DNA of 64,000 nucleotides from an uncultured Saprospiraceae bacterium (GCA_938016265.1 CALLWB010000090.1:1-64000); one strand, 5' to 3'. Shown: positions 28,073 to 37,610, counted from the first letter of the stretch. Made by a program: numbers and translations. The notes: generated by a model not told the origin, from the letters alone.

Positions 28073-29753
28073 AGCACTCCCACCCTATCAAACTATGAAC
28101 TGAGGCAACATCCAGCGGTTTTTTAGCTTTGAATGCTTTTGGAAAAATTATATTATTGTAATAATCAATCGCTGGATCTATCCAGGCAATGTTTGAATCT
28201 TGTTTATTTAGGATAAGCAATGCTAGTTTATATAAGTTAGTTAATTCGCCGGCTAAATATTTCCAGGTACTTTCCATGGTATCCTGTTCGTATGCACCTA
28301 ATTGCTCAAATTCTCTCTTTATAAACGCAACTTTGTTTTGAATGTTGCTACTCAGTTCTTTATCTTCTATTTGGGATGCCTCTAGTATTTCCGACAACAT
28401 TACTTCCAAACCTTTACTTTTGAAAGCGGCTCGTAGCATGTCCAGTGTCATAATATTTCCTGCCCCTTCCCAGATTGGCAACACCATCACATCGCGCATT
28501 ATTTTAGGCATTACTGTATCTTCAATATACCCTAACCCGCCCATCAATTCCATACTTTCTCTTACTACATAAACTGAATTTGCAGCGGTGCATTTTTTTA
28601 CCATAGGAGTTAGTATGCGTAGGATCTCTTTTTCTTTTTCTTCTCCATTATCAGCAGCATCTAAGGCTTTTATTGTTCTCCATAAAACATAAAAGTCGGC
28701 TACGAAAATGCTACCTAACTCATGAAGTTTTTCACGGACAAGCGCATGTTCAATTGTTCTTTTTTTGAAGGAAGTGCGATGGCATAAAAACTGATAGGCT
28801 TCAATAAGTCCGCGCCTAGCTCCGCTGAGGGCTGCCATTGAGTTGTACAGTCTTGAAAGATTGATCATTTCTGTCATGATCTGAAATCCTTTATATTCGT
28901 CACCGATTAGTTTTCCGATGGTGCCTTTCAACATACATTCTGCACTAGCCATAGATTTTACTCCTAGTTTATCTTTCAGTCGGATAATGTTCAATGGATT
29001 TTTACTGCCATCCGGCAGGTATTTTTCTACCATGAAAATGGAAAGGCCTTTTGTACCTTGTATTTGGTCATTTGTTCTGGCTAACACAAAAATGATATCC
29101 GCATTTACATTACTACAAAACCATTTTTCTCCCTGGAGTTCATATAAATTGTCTTTTATAGGAATGGCTTTTACTAAATTGGCCCCAACATCCGAACCAC
29201 CAGCTTTTTCCGTAAGGAACATTGCTCCGGTAAAAAAATCTTTGGCATCGAGTGTAGCTATTTTGGGTATTAACCGTTTCTTATCTTCCGGATCACAAAA
29301 ACGGTCGATCAGCCTTGCTACTCCATCTGTCATACAAAGTGGACAGTACTGCCCGAGTTCACCCATACCATATATATAGCCTGCACTAAACCCTAGCGTA
29401 TGAATTTCTTCCTGAAATCTTGGTCGAGTAGATTCATCCCACTTAATGTGCATCATCCTTGATTCTACTGCAATTTTCATCAGTTCCCAGTAGTGGGGAT
29501 GAAATTTGATTTCATCAATGTCTATTCCGAGTTTATTTCGTTTGGTTAATACAGGTGATTCTTTATCTGCATTCATTGAATATTCATCCATTACAGTAGC
29601 AGCTTTAGCGCCAACCGTATTGAGGAAGTCGTGCATGTATGCAAATCCAACCGCAGAAAGATTGCCTGACAGGTATTCTTGTAATATCAAATCGCTGCTA
29701 AAAAAATTAGTACTAGGCTGGTAGCTATCTTCAAGTACTTGGTTTTTGACCAT
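28071..29753 (-). CDS. Acyl-CoA dehydrogenase family protein
   Basis: 560 residues from ATG 29753; a TTG one codon earlier is also in frame. This is a FAD-dependent acyl-CoA dehydrogenase: the FAD-binding middle domain shows FLTEKAGGSDVGAN, then KWFCSNVNADIIFVLAR. The catalytic base region is LPIWEGAGNIMTLDML near residue 430. The extra C-terminal helices make it longer than the 380-residue short-chain enzymes, nearer the AidB/long-chain type. It would oxidise an acyl-CoA thioester to the 2-enoyl form; the substrate is unknown. It sits between nrtR (39 bases upstream) and pncA (81 bases downstream) on the same strand, so it may be in the NAD-salvage operon, an unusual neighbour. Confidence 0.88.
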   Translation of the reverse strand: MVKNQVLEDSYQPSTNFFSSDLILQEYLSGNLSAVGFAYMHDFLNTVGAKAATVMDEYSMNADKESPVLTKRNKLGIDIDEIKFHPHYWELMKIAVESRMMHIKWDESTRPRFQEEIHTLGFSAGYIYGMGELGQYCPLCMTDGVARLIDRFCDPEDKKRLIPKIATLDAKDFFTGAMFLTEKAGGSDVGANLVKAIPIKDNLYELQGEKWFCSNVNADIIFVLARTNDQIQGTKGLSIFMVEKYLPDGSKNPLNIIRLKDKLGVKSMASAECMLKGTIGKLIGDEYKGFQIMTEMINLSRLYNSMAALSGARRGLIEAYQFLCHRTSFKKRTIEHALVREKLHELGSIFVADFYVLWRTIKALDAADNGEEKEKEILRILTPMVKKCTAANSVYVVRESMELMGGLGYIEDTVMPKIMRDVMVLPIWEGAGNIMTLDMLRAAFKSKGLEVMLSEILEASQIEDKELSSNIQNKVAFIKREFEQLGAYEQDTMESTWKYLAGELTNLYKLALLILNKQDSNIAWIDPAIDYYNNIIFPKAFKAKKPLDVASVHSLIGWEC

Positions 29754-29795
29754 CAAATAAAAAATTAAACATTAACAATAAATAGAAACAACAAA

Positions 29796-30482
29796 TTAGA
29801 TTTCAAAATTGAATCCACTCTTCATTAATTCTTCATACTTATCTTTATCGAAGGAGTACAGGACTGCAGGTCGATGCGCGACCTCTGTTTGCTGGCCTTC
29901 TTCCTTCAAAATTTTCATTTTATTAATTTTCGTTCTAAAGTTACGCTTATTAATTTCAACTCCAAGCACTGTTTCGTAAAGTTGTTGCAGTTGAGAAAAG
30001 GCAAATTTTTCTGGCAACAATTCAAAACCAAGCGGCTGATAGCGCACTTTACCCCTTAGACGTTCGATTGCCTTATCAAGGATCTCCTTATGATCAAATG
30101 CCAGTTTTGGGAGTTCTGTGAGTTTAAGCCATTGGGCATCCTTGGCATCTGAAGCTGGTTTTATCTTGATGTCTGCCAAATTGATGAGGGCAAAGTAGGC
30201 TACGGATATAACGTGTCCCCTAGGATCTCGCCCTGGTTTGCCGAAGGTATATAACTGTTCGACAAAAATTCCTTTCGCCCCTGTCTCCTCTTCCAATTCT
30301 CGATGTGCTGCCTCCTCCAGTTCTTCGTCTGGGTCAACGAACCCACCTGGCAGCGCCCACAAATCTTTGAACGGATCATTTGATCGTTGTATTAACAATA
30401 CTTTTAAATCTTTCCCTTTCAAACCAAAGATAATTACATCTACGGTGACCGAAGGTCTTGGATACTTATAGGTATAAGGCAT
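29796..30482 (-). CDS. nrtR: NrtR-type Nudix transcriptional regulator of NAD metabolism
   Basis: 228 residues: an N-terminal Nudix domain and a C-terminal winged helix, the NrtR layout. The Nudix box is complete: GFVDPDE, then ELEEAAH, then RELEEETGA (G-x5-E-x7-REUxEExGU). The catalytic motif is therefore intact, though some NrtR proteins have lost it. The winged helix runs from about 150 (LPEKFAFSQLQQLYE through NKRNFRTKINKM). NrtR proteins repress NAD salvage or synthesis genes and release DNA on binding ADP-ribose or related ligands. The ATG follows the pncB stop with no gap, fitting autoregulation of the pncB-nrtR operon. A palindrome upstream of pncB is the probable operator. Confidence 0.9.
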   Translation of the reverse strand: MPYTYKYPRPSVTVDVIIFGLKGKDLKVLLIQRSNDPFKDLWALPGGFVDPDEELEEAAHRELEEETGAKGIFVEQLYTFGKPGRDPRGHVISVAYFALINLADIKIKPASDAKDAQWLKLTELPKLAFDHKEILDKAIERLRGKVRYQPLGFELLPEKFAFSQLQQLYETVLGVEINKRNFRTKINKMKILKEEGQQTEVAHRPAVLYSFDKDKYEELMKSGFNFEI

Positions 30483-31895
30483 CTATCTGTGGCTTTTTAT
30501 GATTTTATTTCGAATGTCGTTCAGTTTATTTTCGAGGCCTACCTTAAAGTTTTCCTGCTCGAAATCGGCTTCAGAAAAAGTTTGTAGCTGACTGATTGTT
30601 TTATTTCTAATGCTGTGAATGTCTGGAGAATTATAAACCAGTTTTCCTTTTCTAAAAATAGGCATTAATAAGTCCTCAAAAATTTCTTCTACCATTTCAT
30701 CATCAATGCCTAATTTTTCGCAGAAGATAGTATCTTTCAAAGGGGATAAGTTGCCCATTTCATCTGATTCATAATAGCGTCGTACCTGCAATACTCCTGG
30801 GTTGGAAACTTTTATTTTTTGTTCTGAAAGTTTGACCTTATATTCAAATTCACCTGATTCGTTTTCAATACCTGCTAGTTTGTAAACTCCTCCTAAAGCA
30901 GGCTGGTCGTAGGCGGTAGATAATCTAGTACCAACACCCCAAATTGATATTTCGGCACCCTCTTCTTTCAGTTTTTTAATTCGATATTCGTCCAAATCAT
31001 TACTTGCTATTATACTTGTATTGTGGAATCCTTCCTCATCCAACAATTCGCGAACCTTTATACTAAGGCTCGCTAAATCACCGCTATCAAGTCTGATTCC
31101 CAAGAGCTTATATCCCTTACGCTTTAATTCTTTTCCAACTTCAATAGCTTTCTTAGCTCCTTCTATAGTATTATAGGTATCGATTAGGAATACACAGTTG
31201 TTTGGCATTGCTTCAGCATAGGCTTTAAAGGAGTCAATTTCCTCTTCAAAGCACATTACCCAACTGTGTGCATGCGTACCTTTTACAGGTATACCGTGGA
31301 CTTTACCCGCCAATACATTGCTAGTGGACTGGCACCCGCCAACGTAGGCTGCTCTTGATGCCGACAGCCCTCCATCCGGGCCCTGTGCTCTTCTAAGGCC
31401 AAATTCGAGGACTGGATCTCCTTCAGCTGCAGCAACAATCCTGCCTGCCTTTGTGGCTATTAAAGTTTGAAAATTGATTATGTTTAACAAGGTGGTTTCT
31501 ATCAGTTGGCACTGCCAAAGTGGGCCTATTATTCTTAATAAAGGTTCATTTGGGAAAACTACCGTACCTTCCGGTATTGCGTCAACATCACACTTAAAAT
31601 CAATGGTTTGTAAGAATTTTAGAAAGTCTTCAGAAAATAGTGGTTTTGAGTCATTTCCCTTAAGTGAACCTAAATATTCAATGTCACTTTCTGAAAATTC
31701 CAGATTGTTTAGATATCGAATAGCGTCTTCTAAACCGCAAACAATGGAAAAATTATTGTCAAAGGGATTTTTTCTAAAAAATAATTGAAATACCGAATGC
31801 CGATCATGCATATTGTTTTTCCAATATCCATTTATCATTGTCAACTGATATAAATCAGTAAGCATGGAAAGATTTAGTCCAACTGAATGGTCCAT
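30483..31895 (-). CDS. pncB: Nicotinate phosphoribosyltransferase PncB
   Basis: 470 residues. The enzyme makes nicotinate mononucleotide from nicotinate and PRPP with ATP hydrolysis. Conserved segments include LTDLYQLTM at the N-terminus, FGLRRAQGPDGGLSASRAAYVGG, the GTHAHSWV loop with the His that is phosphorylated in characterised enzymes, VFLIDTYNT and GIRLDSGDLASLS, then IWGVGTRLSTAYDQPALGGVYKL. Cytoplasmic. First gene of a putative five-gene operon with nrtR, an acyl-CoA dehydrogenase gene, pncA and an AAA+ gene. Its promoter carries a palindrome overlapping the -7 box. Confidence 0.96.
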   Translation of the reverse strand: MDHSVGLNLSMLTDLYQLTMINGYWKNNMHDRHSVFQLFFRKNPFDNNFSIVCGLEDAIRYLNNLEFSESDIEYLGSLKGNDSKPLFSEDFLKFLQTIDFKCDVDAIPEGTVVFPNEPLLRIIGPLWQCQLIETTLLNIINFQTLIATKAGRIVAAAEGDPVLEFGLRRAQGPDGGLSASRAAYVGGCQSTSNVLAGKVHGIPVKGTHAHSWVMCFEEEIDSFKAYAEAMPNNCVFLIDTYNTIEGAKKAIEVGKELKRKGYKLLGIRLDSGDLASLSIKVRELLDEEGFHNTSIIASNDLDEYRIKKLKEEGAEISIWGVGTRLSTAYDQPALGGVYKLAGIENESGEFEYKVKLSEQKIKVSNPGVLQVRRYYESDEMGNLSPLKDTIFCEKLGIDDEMVEEIFEDLLMPIFRKGKLVYNSPDIHSIRNKTISQLQTFSEADFEQENFKVGLENKLNDIRNKIIKSHR

Positions 31896-31955
31896 AATTA
31901 GATACTATTGAGGTTGTTATAGAGTAAATTTTAATACATTAAACATTTCACAATG

Positions 31956-31982
31956 AACTTAGTTTTAAATGCAAACTAAGTT
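31956..31982. repeat. Perfect 10-bp inverted repeat in pncB leader
   Basis: AACTTAGTTT (31956-31965) and AAACTAAGTT (31973-31982) are exact complements around a 7-base loop. If transcription starts just past the -7 box at 32018, this hairpin lies in the 5' leader, about 60 bases before the pncB ATG. It could be a leader hairpin or a second protein-binding site. Confidence 0.55.
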
Positions 31983-32004
31983 ATTTATTTTTATTGAAAA
32001 GGAC

Positions 32005-32027
32005 AATGTTTTTGTCACAAAAATATT
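32005..32027. promoter_or_regulatory. Candidate NrtR operator (23-bp palindrome)
   Basis: The core TTTTTGTCACAAAAA (32009-32023) is a perfect odd palindrome centred on 32016. It extends to 23 bp with one mismatched pair (32008/32024). It covers the -7 box of the pncB promoter, so a protein bound here would block RNA polymerase. Assignment to NrtR rests on the regulator being the second gene of the operon. Confidence 0.6.
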
Positions 32028-32050
32028 TTTTTTAAAAATTATTTTGCAAA
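32018..32050 (-). promoter_or_regulatory. Promoter of the pncB-nrtR operon
   Basis: On the minus strand the -33 box TTTG (32050-32047) and the -7 box TATTTTTG (32025-32018) match the Bacteroidota consensus exactly and are 21 bases apart. The predicted leader to the pncB ATG is about 115 bases. Confidence 0.6.
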
Positions 32051-32192
32051 TAATAGACTTTTTTAAAATATTTGCGTCTTAAGAATACGAGAATAAACAA
32101 ATTTAATTGTAACTTTCGTAAGCAAAATGCCGTTGAAGTAAAAAAGAAACAGTATTTTGCATTATAATTTCTTTAATAACATCTATTTCAAA

Positions 32193-34751
32193 ATGAAATC
32201 AAAGTGTTACAACTTTAGTAAACGCCCAAACCTAAACACAGCGCTATCTAAGTGTACATTCTTTGCATTGGTCTTTTTTGCACTGATTTTCAACAGTTTA
32301 TCTGTTTCAGCTCAAATTAGATTGTTAAATGCTGAAAGAATAGACAAAGCACCTAAAATAGATGCTGATCTAGATGAGGCTATGTGGCTTGACGCGATGG
32401 CTGGTTCTGAATTTACCGAATTTAGTCCTAACCCCAATACCCCGTCTGACCAAAAGACAATTGTCAAAGTACTGTATGATGACAAGGCGATCTATGTTTC
32501 TGCTAGATTGATAGACAATAGTGGGTCAGTAAAAAAAGAGCTAGGTGTTAGAGACGACGATGTTGTTAATGCCGATCGCTTCGAAATTTACCTTGATGCA
32601 TTTATGAGTGGTCAAAATGCTTACAAGTTTGGAGTTACTGCCTCTGGTGTACAACTAGATTCTAGAATTACCCCAACTGGTGAAGAAATAGCATGGGATG
32701 CTGTTTGGGAAGTAGACACTAAGATTGATGAGGGTGGCTGGATCGCAGAATTCAGAATTCCATATTCTGCTTTTAGATTTCCTAGAAGAGATTTCCAAAC
32801 ATGGGGAATCAACTTCAAAAGAGTAATTCGATCAACTAGGGAACATTCATACTGGAATCCAGTCATGCCAGAAATTGATGGGTTTGTAAATCAATTTGGA
32901 GTAATACAAGGAATGGGCAAAATAAAACCGCCTGTTCGTTTTTCTTTAACTCCATTTTTTGTTTCTAGTTTTAAACATACTCCTCAAGATACAAGAGAAG
33001 CCAAAGCTTGGGACACAAAAGTATCTGGAGGACTTGATTGGAAATATGGGTTTAATGAGACTTATACTTTAGATATGACCATTATTCCTGATTTTGGTCA
33101 AGTACAGTTTGACGATGTAGTTCTGAACTTAAGTCCTTATGAACAACGATTTGATGAGAACAGACCATTTTTCACAGAAGGAATCGATTTGTTTCAAAGA
33201 GGCGGTGATTTATTCTACACTAGACGAGTAGGCGGAGAACCATTGCTCTATAATGCAATTGAAGCAGATGCTAAGTTACCCGACAGCGAACGTCAAATAT
33301 TAGAAAGCCAAGAGGTTCTTGTTGACAATCCAATACGTTCAAGACTTCTTAATGCTTTTAAATTTTCAGGTAGAAATAGAAATGGACTGGGTGTAGGAAT
33401 TTTTAATGGTATTTCTGGAGCGACTTACGCAAAAGTTGAAAAAGGCGTTGGTTCTGGAATATTCAGAGAAATTGTTTCTAATACACCGACCAACTACAAT
33501 GTTATCGTAGTTGATCAGTTGTTTGCCAATAATTCTTATGTAAGTTTCATCAATACAAACGTTGTCAGAAAACAGTTTGAAGGAAATCCTGAGCAACTGA
33601 ACCAATCAAAAGGCGATGCCAACGTTACTGGAACTGAATTTAGATACGCTACTAAAAACAATCAATACGCAGTGACAGGAAGAGGGTTGATTAGTCAATT
33701 ATTCCTAACTGATGTGAATAATGATCCGACTGGTCGTAGTGGATTCGCTTATGGCCTTGGCTTCGGTAAAATCGGAGGCAACTTCAGATGGAATATTAAC
33801 AGAGACACAAAAAGCGATACGTACGATCAAACAGATGCTGGTTTCCTAGCTGTCAATAATCTGACTACAAACTCAGCGACTGCAGAATATAAAGTATTCA
33901 AACCATTTGGTGCATTCAATGATCTAAACTCTTATGTCAGAGTAAATCATAATCAATTGTTTGAGCCAAATAGCTTTGCTTCATTTACAGTTGAAGGTGG
34001 TATCTACACTACCATGAAGAACTTCTTAACATTGGGTATCTCCACGATCTCTAGCCCACTTACATCGTATGACTATTTTGAGCCAAGAGTGGATGGTTAT
34101 AAGTTTAATATCCCTTCAAATGCTAAAATTAGTGGATTCGCTTCTTCAGATTATAGAAAAGCAGTCGCATTGGATGTCAATGCTGGCTATCAAATCCATA
34201 GTGCATGGGGAAGAAAACAATTGGATCTAGTAATTTCTCCTAGATTCCGATTGAGTAATAGATTCTCCTTGATACCTAGAATAGAATATATTAAAATAAA
34301 GCAGGATCAAGGATTTGCAGCTTTCAGCCCAGGGACAACAGATGTTCCTGTTTTTGGGATCAGAGACAGAGATGAATTAATACCTTCTCTTACCGCAAAC
34401 TTCTTGTTTAGCAAAAAGATGTCGATTAGCTTGAGAGGTAGATATTACCTAGCTAATGTAGATTATCAAGATACCTTCAAAGAATTAAATACTGATGGAA
34501 CGCTAGGAAGAAATGTAGATGTCGGTGAGCAGGATAGATCATTTAAAGCCTTAAACCTTGATTTGATTTATAGATTCAGATTTGCTCCTGGTAGTGAAAT
34601 CAACCTGATCTGGAAACAATCTGCACTAAACGAAAGAATAGGTACCGATCCATTTTCTGAGGATCCTGCAGACAACTTATTCTCAATTAAAATATTATAC
34701 TACCTTGATTATTTGAAAATCAAACGTTCAAGTAGAGAGGAAGATCAATAA
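32193..34751 (+). CDS. DUF5916 protein with CBM9-like domain, outer-membrane barrel
   Basis: 852 residues from ATG 32193; a longer frame opens at a TTG 36 bases earlier, but the ATG gives the better start. A signal peptide ends NSLSVSAQ. Residues about 50-230 are a carbohydrate-binding-module-9-like domain (KIDADLDEAMWLDA, ADRFEIYLDAF, EFRIPYSAFRFP). The remainder is the DUF5916 region, opening with DMTIIPDFGQVQFDD, then RPFFTEGIDLF and YTRRVGG, and then alternating strands ending in an aromatic residue, as in a C-terminal outer-membrane beta-barrel. Function of the family is unknown. A terminator follows, so it is probably monocistronic. Confidence 0.88.
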   Translation: MKSKCYNFSKRPNLNTALSKCTFFALVFFALIFNSLSVSAQIRLLNAERIDKAPKIDADLDEAMWLDAMAGSEFTEFSPNPNTPSDQKTIVKVLYDDKAIYVSARLIDNSGSVKKELGVRDDDVVNADRFEIYLDAFMSGQNAYKFGVTASGVQLDSRITPTGEEIAWDAVWEVDTKIDEGGWIAEFRIPYSAFRFPRRDFQTWGINFKRVIRSTREHSYWNPVMPEIDGFVNQFGVIQGMGKIKPPVRFSLTPFFVSSFKHTPQDTREAKAWDTKVSGGLDWKYGFNETYTLDMTIIPDFGQVQFDDVVLNLSPYEQRFDENRPFFTEGIDLFQRGGDLFYTRRVGGEPLLYNAIEADAKLPDSERQILESQEVLVDNPIRSRLLNAFKFSGRNRNGLGVGIFNGISGATYAKVEKGVGSGIFREIVSNTPTNYNVIVVDQLFANNSYVSFINTNVVRKQFEGNPEQLNQSKGDANVTGTEFRYATKNNQYAVTGRGLISQLFLTDVNNDPTGRSGFAYGLGFGKIGGNFRWNINRDTKSDTYDQTDAGFLAVNNLTTNSATAEYKVFKPFGAFNDLNSYVRVNHNQLFEPNSFASFTVEGGIYTTMKNFLTLGISTISSPLTSYDYFEPRVDGYKFNIPSNAKISGFASSDYRKAVALDVNAGYQIHSAWGRKQLDLVISPRFRLSNRFSLIPRIEYIKIKQDQGFAAFSPGTTDVPVFGIRDRDELIPSLTANFLFSKKMSISLRGRYYLANVDYQDTFKELNTDGTLGRNVDVGEQDRSFKALNLDLIYRFRFAPGSEINLIWKQSALNERIGTDPFSEDPADNLFSIKILYYLDYLKIKRSSREEDQ

Positions 34752-34771
34752 AATATACCTTATTATAGGGT

Positions 34772-34810
34772 AATAGGGAATAATCAATACGGTTATTCCC
34801 TATTTTTATT
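34772..34810 (+). terminator. Rho-independent terminator after DUF5916 gene
   Basis: A 12-bp perfect stem, AATAGGGAATAA (34772-34783) with TTATTCCCTATT (34793-34804), has a 9-base loop and is followed by a T-rich run. Confidence 0.85.
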
Positions 34811-34903
34811 TAATATCAATAACAATCTATCTTTTTCTTCGTTAAGTTACATAGATGTCCATATATTGGTTGATTATCTGGCCATACAGAAAACGCCCCA
34901 CAT

Positions 34904-37399
34904 ATGAATAAAAAGTTTCTCCTTTTATTAGTATTTCTTTGCAGCATATTTAAGGTTGTTAACGCAACAGAAATAACTGGTAGAATAACGAACAATCAAG
35001 GAGAACCGCTTTCATTCGCAAATGTCTACCAACTAGCAACAACGCTAGGTACCACTTCAAACATCGAGGGAATTTATACACTAGATCTGGCTCCAGGAAG
35101 CTATACCTTGGTTTTTCAGTATATTGGATATAAAGAACGTATTGAAAAATTGGTAGTTGGTGAGGAACCTATGGTTCTTGACATCACATTAGAAGCTGAA
35201 AGTGTGGAGCTTAGTGCAATTGTTGTAGCTGCTGATTCTGAAGATCCTGCCTATGCTGTAATAAGAAAAGCAATCAAAAAAAGGAAATACTTCAGAGATA
35301 TGGTCAATGGTTTTAGTTGTGACGTATATATAAAGGGGAACCAGAAAGTACTTGCTGCTCCGGAGAAAATAATGGGCCAGGACCTAGGAGATTTAAGGGG
35401 CACTCTAGACTCAAACAGACAAGGTATCGTCTACTTGTCAGAATCAGTTTCTAAACTTTACTATCAGCGACCCAATAAGTACAAAGAAGAAATGATTTCT
35501 TCAAAAGTAAGCGGTGATGATATGGGATTTAGCTTTAATCAGGCTAGATTGATGAACATTTCTTTTTATGACAACACGTTGGACATGAATGGGATTGGCC
35601 GACCACTGATCTCCCCTATCTCCAACGCTGCACTGCTTTCTTACAATTATAAATTAATCGGTACTTTCTACGACAAGGAAGGCAGATTGGTGAACAAAAT
35701 TGAAGTTATTCCTAAGCGCGAATTGGATCCAGTATTCAGAGGACATATTTATATTATCGAAGATTTATGGAACATACATAGCACGGATCTCTACATTACT
35801 AAGGATGCTACAAAGATTCCATTTATGGATACAGTCACCGTAAATCAATTGCATGTAAATGTGCAAGACAGTATATGGGTTCAGCTTTCTCAAACAATTG
35901 GTATGGGAGGCGCTTTTCTAGGATTCAGAATAAAAGGGTATTTCTCTGGTGTATTCAGTAATTATAACATCAACCCTGAATTTGACAACAATTTTTTCGA
36001 TGGCGAAATCCTAAATGTATTTGACCTTGCAAACCTTAAGTCATTGGCGTATTGGGACAGCATCCGACCTGTGCCGCTTACAAAGGAGGAAACTGTCGAT
36101 TACGTAAAGAAAGACAGCCTCCAAGTGGTCTGGAAATCAAAAAAGTACCTGGACTCCTTGGATAAAAAAGACAATAAGCTTAAGGTTTTTAATTTGCTCA
36201 CTGGATACTCCTATAGGCGCAGTTACAAAAAAAGAGAATTTGAGATAGATCCACCATTAAACACTTTACAGTTTAATACAGTGCAGGGGTGGAATTTGGC
36301 TATTCACGCAAATTATAAGCAATGGTACGATGACGATTTCGCAAAATGGTATCGAATAGGCGGTTCAATAAACTACGGGTTTGCTGAAAAAAAGGTGCGA
36401 GGCACACTGAAAGCAGATTACAATTTTAACAGAATCAAATACTCCAGAATTAGCGTAAGTGGTGGGATAACTTTAAATCAGTTCAATCATAGTGAACCGA
36501 TTACTCCGATGTTGAATAGTTTTTATTCTCTTTTTTATCGGGAAAACCACATGAAACTGTATCAGCGCACCTTCGGTAAAATCAGAGGACAACATGAAGT
36601 CATAAATGGCGTTTTCCTAATCGGAAGTATAGAATACGCTAACCGTCAACCGCTAACCAATCAGTCTGATTACTCATTTTATCATGAGGATGACCGAACA
36701 TTCCAAACCAACGATCCTTTAGATCCAACCAATACAGGTGTGCTTTCTTTTCTGCCCAATAATGCACTTTTGATCGACATAGCGATAAGAATTAGACTCA
36801 ATCAACAATATTTGAAGTACCCAAATCGCAAATATGTCGTAGGATCTAAATTTCCAGATATCTGGTTGAAATATAGAAAGGCAATTCCAATTTTGGGCGC
36901 ATCTGCTAATTATGACATCGCTTCCATTGGAATTCAGGAAAAGATAAACATGAAGTTGGTTGGCAATAGTCAGTTTAATGTAGAGGCGGGAACATTCTTA
37001 AACAAAAAGGAGATCTCCTTTGTAGACTATCGCCACTTTTATGGTAATCAGACTGTTTTTTCAAATTATAATAAGTATTTGATGACTTATCAATTGATGC
37101 CCTACTATGCCTACAGTACCTCCTCTACTTATGTACAGGCACACTACGAGCATCACTTTGATGGATTTTTGCTTAATAAAATTCCCTTCGTCAAAAAGCT
37201 GGGATTTACTACTGTTGCCGGATTACATTATTTGTACACCAAAGAATCAGATAACTATATGGAATTGACCATTGGGTTGGACAAAATTGGTTGGAGTCTT
37301 TTCCGGTTTGTGCGGATAGATTATGTAGCAGAAATACTATCCGACAACAAGATACGGTCTGGATTTGTCATAGGATTGAAAATTCCTGCACCAAATTAA
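34904..37399 (+). CDS. DUF5686 outer-membrane protein with CarboxypepD_reg domain
   Basis: 831 residues. A signal peptide ends KVVNA. Residues 22-107 are a carboxypeptidase-regulatory-like beta-sandwich (EITGRITNNQGEPLSFANV, YTLVFQYIGYKERIE) of the kind placed before Bacteroidota outer-membrane proteins. The rest matches the DUF5686 pattern: DPAYAVIRKAIKKRKYF, then FSCDVYIKGNQK, and a C-terminal barrel of amphipathic strands ending VIGLKIP. Function unknown. No TonB plug domain is seen, so it is not a TonB-dependent receptor. It is separated from the upstream gene by a terminator. Confidence 0.88.
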   Translation: MNKKFLLLLVFLCSIFKVVNATEITGRITNNQGEPLSFANVYQLATTLGTTSNIEGIYTLDLAPGSYTLVFQYIGYKERIEKLVVGEEPMVLDITLEAESVELSAIVVAADSEDPAYAVIRKAIKKRKYFRDMVNGFSCDVYIKGNQKVLAAPEKIMGQDLGDLRGTLDSNRQGIVYLSESVSKLYYQRPNKYKEEMISSKVSGDDMGFSFNQARLMNISFYDNTLDMNGIGRPLISPISNAALLSYNYKLIGTFYDKEGRLVNKIEVIPKRELDPVFRGHIYIIEDLWNIHSTDLYITKDATKIPFMDTVTVNQLHVNVQDSIWVQLSQTIGMGGAFLGFRIKGYFSGVFSNYNINPEFDNNFFDGEILNVFDLANLKSLAYWDSIRPVPLTKEETVDYVKKDSLQVVWKSKKYLDSLDKKDNKLKVFNLLTGYSYRRSYKKREFEIDPPLNTLQFNTVQGWNLAIHANYKQWYDDDFAKWYRIGGSINYGFAEKKVRGTLKADYNFNRIKYSRISVSGGITLNQFNHSEPITPMLNSFYSLFYRENHMKLYQRTFGKIRGQHEVINGVFLIGSIEYANRQPLTNQSDYSFYHEDDRTFQTNDPLDPTNTGVLSFLPNNALLIDIAIRIRLNQQYLKYPNRKYVVGSKFPDIWLKYRKAIPILGASANYDIASIGIQEKINMKLVGNSQFNVEAGTFLNKKEISFVDYRHFYGNQTVFSNYNKYLMTYQLMPYYAYSTSSTYVQAHYEHHFDGFLLNKIPFVKKLGFTTVAGLHYLYTKESDNYMELTIGLDKIGWSLFRFVRIDYVAEILSDNKIRSGFVIGLKIPAPN

Positions 37400-37508
37400 A
37401 ATAAATATTGATTACTTGGTCGAGAAAGTAGAATGACTTTGTTGTTTTGCTTATTCAGTATTATATATATACAGCTAAAACTTGTCTTAATGTAGGCTAC
37501 CAACCAAA

Positions 37509-37538
37509 AATACCCCAACGTTTAAAGGTTGAGGTATT
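37509..37538. terminator. Bidirectional terminator between convergent genes
   Basis: AATACCCCAAC (37509-37519) pairs with GTTGAGGTATT (37528-37538) over 11 bp; the single non-Watson-Crick position is a G-U wobble when read on the minus strand and an A/C mismatch on the plus strand. T-rich flanks lie on both sides. It sits between the DUF5686 gene (+) and the small lipoprotein gene (-). Confidence 0.65.
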
Positions 37539-37610
37539 GGTTTATCTTTCAATAACAAACTTCAATACTAATGATTAAATTAGAGGAAGTCGTTCAAGAA
37601 TTTCATTGTT

